NCBI GenBank assembly: GCA_934661005.1
Contig: CAKUIK010000015.1
Coordinates: 1-48,648, forward strand
DNA: 48,648 nucleotides
From: an uncultured Slackia sp.
Lineage (GTDB): Bacteria; Actinomycetota; Coriobacteriia; Coriobacteriales; Eggerthellaceae
Direction of reading: 5' to 3'
The translations under genes and the position numbers were made by a program. This document shows positions 43,707-48,648 of the stretch, piece by piece (within the stretch, counting starts at the first letter, position 1; each line of letters starts with the position of its first letter). The notes under the pieces are model-generated. The model searched no databases. It was not told where the DNA came from and saw nothing but the letters and a program-made list of their open reading frames with translations.

Positions 43707-45563
43707 TTATTCAGCAAACTGTGAGTTATAGAGTTTAGCATAGGCCCCATTCGCCGCAAGCAGCTCCGCATGAGTTCCTTGTTCCACAATGTCACCTTTT
43801 TGCAAAACGAGAATCAGGTCGGCATTGCGGATGGTCGACAAGCGATGCGCGATAACAAACGACGTGCGCCCGCGCATGAGGTTGTCCATGGCCGCCTGGA
43901 TGCGCTCTTCGGTACGCGTATCGACCGAGCTTGTGGCCTCATCCAGAATAAGCATGCGGCGGTCGGCCAAGATAGCACGCGCGATGGTGAGCAGCTGGCG
44001 CTGGCCTTGGCTGATGTTGCTCGCGTCTTCGTTGATCACCGTGTCGTAGCCTTCAGGCAGCGTGCGAATGAAATGATCGGCGAACGCAGCCTTCGCGGCG
44101 GCCTCGACTTCGGCATCGGTCGCATCGAGTCGACCGTAGCGAATGTTCTCGCGCACAGTGTCGTTATGCAGCCAGGTATCTTGCAGCACCATGCCGAATT
44201 GCGAGCGCACGTCTTCGCGCGAGAATTCGCGCACGTCGTGGCCGCCGATGCGAATGGCGCCGCCATCCACGTCGTAGAAGCGCATGAGCAACTTCACCAT
44301 GGTGGTTTTGCCTGCGCCCGTGGGACCGACGAGCGCCACGGTTTGGCCCTCGCCCACGCGCGCCGAGAAGTCGCTGATTACCGGATGTTCGGGGTCGTAG
44401 CCAAAACGCACATGGTCGAATTCCACGTCGCTTGAAACGTCGGCGGCCTTCGCCTTCGGCTGCTCGGGCGCCTCTTCGGGGGCTTCGAGGAATTCGAAAA
44501 TGCGTTCCGCCGCCGCGGCCATTTGCTGCAACACATTGGCGACCTGGGCGAGCTGCGTGATAGGCTGCGTGAAATTCTTCACGTATTGGATAAACGCCTG
44601 AATGTCGCCTACCGTGATGCGGCCCTGCACGGCGAAAATCGCGCCCGCAATGGCCACGGCCACGTACCCCAAATTGCTCACGAAGCCCATGATGGGCTGC
44701 ATAAGACCCGAGAGGAACTGCGAGCGCCACGCCGACTGGTAGAGCGCCTCGTTCGTTTCGCGGAAGGTGGCGAGCGCCACGTCTTCCTTGTTGAACGCGC
44801 GCACGATGGCCTGACCCGAAAACGTCTCTTCGATTTGGCCGTTGATTTCGCCGAGCTTCTTCTGCTGGGCGCGGAAGTACTTCTGGCTGCGCTTCACGAC
44901 GACTTTCACCAAAATAAGCGACAGCGGAATCACAAGCAGCGCGATAAGCGTCATCTCAACATTGATGGAAAGCATCATGACGAGCACGCCAATCATGGTG
45001 GTGGCGCTCGTGATGAGCTGCGTCACGCCTTGGTTTAGGCTTTGCCCCAGCGTGTCGACGTCGTTGGTGATGCGCGAAAGCACGTCACCGGTGCTCGTGC
45101 GCTCAAAATAGCCCACGGGAAGGCGATCGATTTTCTCGGCGATTTGGCGGCGCAGGCCATAACACGTGCGCTGCGAAACCGAGGTCATCATCCAACCCTG
45201 CACGAACGAGCACGCGGCACTCACGCAATACAACGCGAGCGTGGCGAGCAAAATGGTGCCAACCGCATCGAAATCGATGCCGCCGGTGCCGCCGATTTTG
45301 GCGACGATGCCGTCGAACAGCTCGGTGGTCGCTTGCGAAAGCACCTTCGGGCCCACGATGTTGAACGCGGCCGATGCCATGGCGAACACGATGGCCGCGA
45401 CAAACGCCACCTTGAACTGGCCCATGAAGCGTACGAGCTTGCCGATGGCTCCTTTGAAGTCCTGCGCCTTTTCACCGGGCATCATGCGTCCCATGGGACC
45501 ATGCCCGCCGCGACGGCGAGGCGCCGCCGCCTTCAGCTTCGCCATTTCTTCCTGCTGGCTCAT
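43707..45563 (-). CDS. ABC exporter subunit with consensus ATP-hydrolysis site residues
   Basis: A 618-residue half-transporter with six membrane helices (about 48-340) and an ABC domain: GPTGAGKTT, the Q-loop FGMVLQDTWLHNDTV, signature NISQGQRQL, Walker B LILDEATSSVD with the catalytic Glu, and switch IAHRLST. The N-terminal 40 residues are basic and Met/Gly-rich. It pairs with the gene directly upstream, whose Walker B ends in Asp. The start overlaps that gene's stop (ATGA). Substrate is unknown; multidrug or lipid-like export is typical. Confidence 0.92.
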   Translation of the reverse strand: MSQQEEMAKLKAAAPRRRGGHGPMGRMMPGEKAQDFKGAIGKLVRFMGQFKVAFVAAIVFAMASAAFNIVGPKVLSQATTELFDGIVAKIGGTGGIDFDAVGTILLATLALYCVSAACSFVQGWMMTSVSQRTCYGLRRQIAEKIDRLPVGYFERTSTGDVLSRITNDVDTLGQSLNQGVTQLITSATTMIGVLVMMLSINVEMTLIALLVIPLSLILVKVVVKRSQKYFRAQQKKLGEINGQIEETFSGQAIVRAFNKEDVALATFRETNEALYQSAWRSQFLSGLMQPIMGFVSNLGYVAVAIAGAIFAVQGRITVGDIQAFIQYVKNFTQPITQLAQVANVLQQMAAAAERIFEFLEAPEEAPEQPKAKAADVSSDVEFDHVRFGYDPEHPVISDFSARVGEGQTVALVGPTGAGKTTMVKLLMRFYDVDGGAIRIGGHDVREFSREDVRSQFGMVLQDTWLHNDTVRENIRYGRLDATDAEVEAAAKAAFADHFIRTLPEGYDTVINEDASNISQGQRQLLTIARAILADRRMLILDEATSSVDTRTEERIQAAMDNLMRGRTSFVIAHRLSTIRNADLILVLQKGDIVEQGTHAELLAANGAYAKLYNSQFAE

Positions 45564-47716
45564 TGCGCATCACCCCCTTCCAGTTCCTCCTCCGACAGCT
45601 GCGAAAGCGCGATTTCGCGATACGGCTCGCAGACGTTCATGAGCTCGGCATGCGTGCCGCAGCCCACGACGCGGCCCTCGTCGAGCACGACGATCTGATC
45701 GGCATGAAGAACCGTGGAAATGCGCTGAGCAACGATGATTTGCGTTTTGCCGCCGAGCTTTTCGGCGAGCGCATGGCGCAGCGCCGCGTCGGTTTTGTAA
45801 TCGAGCGCGCTGAAGCTGTCGTCGAACAAAAACGCGCGGGCGTCGGTGGCAAGCGCGCGGGCGATGGCCAAACGTTGGCGCTGGCCGCCCGAAACGTTCG
45901 TGCCGCCCTGGGAAATCTCGGTTTTATAGCCTTCCTCCATGTCGTCCACGAAGTCGGCCTGGGCGATTTCCGCAGCTGCGCGCACGCGTTCGGAATTCGG
46001 TTCGTCGGCGGCGTAGTCGACGTTTTCCTCAACCGTGCCGCTGAACAAGAACGCCTTTTGAGGAACATAGCCCAGCTGGCTGCGCAGCGTATGCAGCGAC
46101 AGGTCGCGAATATCGATGCCGTCGATGGTGATGGAGCCCTCCGTCACGTCAGCGAAACGTTCCACGAGCTTGATCACCGTAGATTTGCCCGAGCCAGTCG
46201 AGCCGATGATGGCCGTGGTTTGTCCGGGCTTCGCGGTGAAGCCGATGTGTTCGAGCACGCAATCTTGCGAGCCGGGATATTTGAAGCTCACGTCGTTGAA
46301 GGCAATTTCGGCGCCCCCTTCGTGCGCGGCGAGCTCCGCGTCGCGGCACGCTTCAGGCGCAGGGTCGGCAATCGAGCTTTCCGTCTTCAGCACCTCGTCG
46401 ATGCGCTGCGCGGCGACATCGGCGCGCGGCAGCATGATAGAAAGCATGCCAATCATGAGGAAGCCCATGATGATGACCATGGAATAGGTGATGAACGCGA
46501 TGAGGTCGCCCGTTTGCAGCGTGCCCGCATCAACCGCGTGGCCGCCGAACCAAATGATGGCGACCGACACGAGGTTCATGATGAGCATCATAAGCGGCAT
46601 CATGAACGTCATCACGCGATTGGTGAACAACTGCGTTTTCATGAGGCGCAGATTTGCCGCGTCGAAGCGCTCTTCCTCATGGGCTTCGCGACCGAACGCG
46701 CGCACCACGGGAATGCCCGTGAGAATCTCACGCGACACGAGGTTCACGCGGTCGATGAGCTTCTGCATGATTTTGAATTTCGGCATCGCCACCTTCATAA
46801 GGAACAGCATCACGATGGCGATGGCAACCACGGCCGCCACAATGATCCAGCCCATGGAGAGGTTCGTGCGGGCGATCATGATAATGCCGCCGATGGCCAA
46901 AATAGGAGCGTAGAGAATCATACGCAGCATCATGACCGACACCATTTGCACCTGCTGCACGTCGTTGGTGCCGCGTGTGATGAGCGATGCGGCCGAGAAA
47001 CTCTGGATTTCGGCATCGGAAAACGACAGAACACGCTCGAACAGGCGGCTGCGCAAGCTGGCGCCGATTTTCGCCGCCGTGCGACTCGCGATGAAGCCCA
47101 CGATCACGGCGATGACCATGCCGAGCGCGGCGAGGCCGAGCATTTTGCCGCCCGTGGTGAGCAGATAGGTCATTTGCATGGCATCGAGGTCGTAGCCGAG
47201 CTGTTCGTATTCGGCCTTGGCAGCGGCGATTGCCTGTTGGTTCACGATTGAATCGGCCATATCGCCCATCTGCGATTTCGCTTCGTCGAGCATGGTTTGC
47301 ACGTCAGATTTCTGCACCATGCCCGCATCGAAAGCGGTTTTCAGCTGATCGAGGTCCATGCCGGTCTGGTCGGCGTAATGCACGGCCACCAGCGGCATGG
47401 CCATGGCGTCGTCGAGCTCGGCGCGATGCTCGCGGCCGAAGTCGGTAAGCTCGTAGGTGCCGTCTGCGCGCTGGGAGTAGGAATCGGCGAACAGGCTTTC
47501 GTTCTGCTCGCTTTCCATAATGGCAACCAGGTCGTGCGTGCGCTCGGTAAGCGCATCGGTGGACGCGTGCTCGACGCCCGATTGCTGAATGCCTACGTCA
47601 ACGATATCGGACGTGTAGTTCGGCAGCGACAAATCGCAGAACGCCTGCACCGCAAGCAGCACCACGACGATGGCAACAGCGAGCTTGTGATCCGCGAAGT
47701 TCTTGATTAAGCGCAT
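45560..47716 (-). CDS. ABC exporter subunit with degenerate site and large extracellular insertion
   Basis: A 718-residue half-transporter. Between the first helix (about 12-30) and the second (about 190-210) there is an external segment of about 150 residues, largely acidic and helical, beginning QQSGVEHASTDALTERTHD. The ABC domain has GSTGSGKST, signature NVSGGQRQRL and Walker B AFLFDDSFSALD, where Asp replaces the catalytic Glu, as in the degenerate half of TM287/288-type pairs. The ATG at 47716 overlaps the end of the MarR gene by 10 bases. Confidence 0.92.
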   Translation of the reverse strand: MRLIKNFADHKLAVAIVVVLLAVQAFCDLSLPNYTSDIVDVGIQQSGVEHASTDALTERTHDLVAIMESEQNESLFADSYSQRADGTYELTDFGREHRAELDDAMAMPLVAVHYADQTGMDLDQLKTAFDAGMVQKSDVQTMLDEAKSQMGDMADSIVNQQAIAAAKAEYEQLGYDLDAMQMTYLLTTGGKMLGLAALGMVIAVIVGFIASRTAAKIGASLRSRLFERVLSFSDAEIQSFSAASLITRGTNDVQQVQMVSVMMLRMILYAPILAIGGIIMIARTNLSMGWIIVAAVVAIAIVMLFLMKVAMPKFKIMQKLIDRVNLVSREILTGIPVVRAFGREAHEEERFDAANLRLMKTQLFTNRVMTFMMPLMMLIMNLVSVAIIWFGGHAVDAGTLQTGDLIAFITYSMVIIMGFLMIGMLSIMLPRADVAAQRIDEVLKTESSIADPAPEACRDAELAAHEGGAEIAFNDVSFKYPGSQDCVLEHIGFTAKPGQTTAIIGSTGSGKSTVIKLVERFADVTEGSITIDGIDIRDLSLHTLRSQLGYVPQKAFLFSGTVEENVDYAADEPNSERVRAAAEIAQADFVDDMEEGYKTEISQGGTNVSGGQRQRLAIARALATDARAFLFDDSFSALDYKTDAALRHALAEKLGGKTQIIVAQRISTVLHADQIVVLDEGRVVGCGTHAELMNVCEPYREIALSQLSEEELEGGDAQ

Positions 47717-48276
47717 GGTTCACCGCTTTCTTTTTCGCAGCGAGGGGCGCAGCTGGCGCTGTCGGCGACGGATTGCTCGAGCTCGCACGCTGCGGATGCC
47801 CGGCTTGAGGCATCCCCATCGGTGGCGCACTTCCAGGGGTGCGACTCTTCGAACTCGAGCATGCGGTTCACAATACGCACGAATTCGCGCGCGTCTTCTT
47901 CACCCAAGAATTCGAGCATGTGCATGAAACGCTCATCATGCAGGCGACGGCCTTCGTTTTCGAATGCGCGGCCCGCGTCGGTCAGGGAAATCGCGACGGA
48001 GCGAGAATCGGCCTCGCCGCGCGTGCGCACGATGAAGCCCTTTTCCTCGAGCGATTTCAGCGTTTGGGAAACCGCACCCGGCGTTGCATGCGTGCACGCT
48101 GCAAGCATGCCGGGGCGCACGGCCTCACCGCGCTTCTCCATCATAGAAAGCATCATGAGCGTGTTGATTTCGCCCCGCGTGATGCCCGGCGGCAACGGCG
48201 GCATCGAACGACGTTGGCGCATGCGCTGCATCGTTTCGAACATTTCCGCGCGCAACGCCTCCAAAGATTCGCTCAT
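47707..48276 (-). CDS. MarR-family regulator of the ABC exporter
   Basis: A 189-residue regulator. The winged helix lies at about 30-110, with ITRGEINTLMMLSMMEKRG, ATPGAVSQTLKSLEEKGFIV (recognition helix) and RGEADSRSVAISLTDAGRA (wing). A Cys- and Ser-rich tail of about 40 residues is unusual. It is the first gene of the exporter operon and overlaps the next gene, so it probably represses the operon and is released by an exported compound. ATG 48276 has AAAGGGG upstream. Confidence 0.92.
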   Translation of the reverse strand: MSESLEALRAEMFETMQRMRQRRSMPPLPPGITRGEINTLMMLSMMEKRGEAVRPGMLAACTHATPGAVSQTLKSLEEKGFIVRTRGEADSRSVAISLTDAGRAFENEGRRLHDERFMHMLEFLGEEDAREFVRIVNRMLEFEESHPWKCATDGDASSRASAACELEQSVADSASCAPRCEKESGEPCA

Positions 48277-48297
48277 ATCAACCCCTTTCGAACCTCG

Positions 48298-48333
48298 ATT
48301 GTTTAGTTCCTAAATATTTAGCTTCTAAACAAT
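48298..48333. promoter_or_regulatory. nested palindromic MarR operator
   Basis: Outer arms ATTGTTTAG (48298-48306) and CTAAACAAT (48325-48333) enclose a perfect palindrome CTAAATATTTAG (48310-48321). The right arm overlaps the -10 box, so binding would block transcription of the operon. Confidence 0.75.
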
Positions 48334-48356
48334 ATCGGCCTTAAGGAAAATTGCAA
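48329..48356 (-). promoter_or_regulatory. promoter of the marR-ABC exporter operon
   Basis: On the minus strand TTGCAA (48351-48356), a 16-bp spacer and TATTGT (48329-48334). It overlaps the MarR-type operator. Confidence 0.6.
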
Positions 48357-48435
48357 GCGCCGTTATATATATGTTGCCAATCGCTGAAAATGATTCACAT
48401 TTTCGAACCAATCACAACGCCTCTGAAAAACAAAA

Positions 48436-48459
48436 AAGCCTGCTCTTTCGAACAGGCTT
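48436..48459 (-). terminator. terminator of the tRNA-Asp genes
   Basis: AAGCCTG/CAGGCTT on the minus strand is followed by TTTTTTG, 12 bases behind the encoded CCA. Confidence 0.75.
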
Positions 48460-48470
48460 CAGATTTTGGA

Positions 48471-48547
<77 letters not shown>

Positions 48548-48574
48548 GTGCTACACACGTGAGTTTGAAAAGGA

Positions 48575-48648
<74 letters not shown>

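Overview
The window looks like part of a GC-rich actinobacterial chromosome, most probably class Coriobacteriia, family Eggerthellaceae (a Slackia/Eggerthella/Denitrobacterium-type gut anaerobe). Reasons: the rplU-rpmA-obgE-proB-proA-nadD-yqeK-rsfS cluster is in the order usual for Actinobacteria; there is a Tat-exported flavin reductase lipoprotein next to a divergent LysR regulator; there is an uptake [NiFe] hydrogenase with a Tat-exported small subunit; and several starts are GTG or leaderless. The genus is an inference. Most genes are on the minus strand.

Layout. 1-968: tRNA genes (two Lys, His, Arg) with a duplicated fragment of the tRNA-Arg 3' end. 1019-8273: rsfS, yqeK, nadD, proA, proB, obgE, rpmA and rplU, covering ribosome assembly, NAD and proline synthesis. 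8430-8911: a block of nested palindromes. 8912-11548: polA, divergent from a polyglycerol-phosphate (LtaS-type) transferase at 11754-13661. 13854-16474: a methionine-importer operon, metN-metI-metQ, preceded by a near-leaderless 30-codon ORF. 16606-20625: a zinc-ribbon membrane protein, era and phoH. 20915-23639: the flavin reductase and LysR regulator. 23736-25828: a Cys-rich YkgJ-type protein and ettA. 26120-27602: a small AT-richer accessory patch holding a decayed pglX (BREX) fragment and a DUF3800 gene with a structured leader. 28114-31630 (plus strand): nucleoside hydrolase, MFS transporter and ribokinase, a nucleoside-to-ribose-phosphate route. 31711-35270: a UvrD/PcrA-like helicase and a nucleoid-associated protein. 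35594-39173: hydrogenase subunits and cytochrome b. 39605-43623: a MutY-like glycosylase, an Rrf2 regulator, a degenerate AAA protein and a HAD phosphatase. 43707-48276: a heterodimeric ABC exporter with its MarR regulator. 48471-48648: two tRNA-Asp genes.

The clearest novelty is metQ. Its two sequence halves are in swapped order relative to canonical MetQ, so it reads as a circularly permuted, lobe-swapped methionine-binding lipoprotein in one open frame. The same operon opens with a Met/Cys-containing upstream ORF placed almost on the predicted transcription start, a possible translation-coupled attenuator, and its MetN lacks the usual C-terminal NIL domain.

A second theme is dispersed structured repeats. 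One family (about 4560-4870, 19352-19616 and 33968-34080) has a fixed core but copy-specific, self-complementary outer arms and inner hairpins. A second family (548-700 and 35369-35531) includes a copy enclosed by 40-bp direct repeats. A third block lies at 8472-8882. All of these lie between genes.
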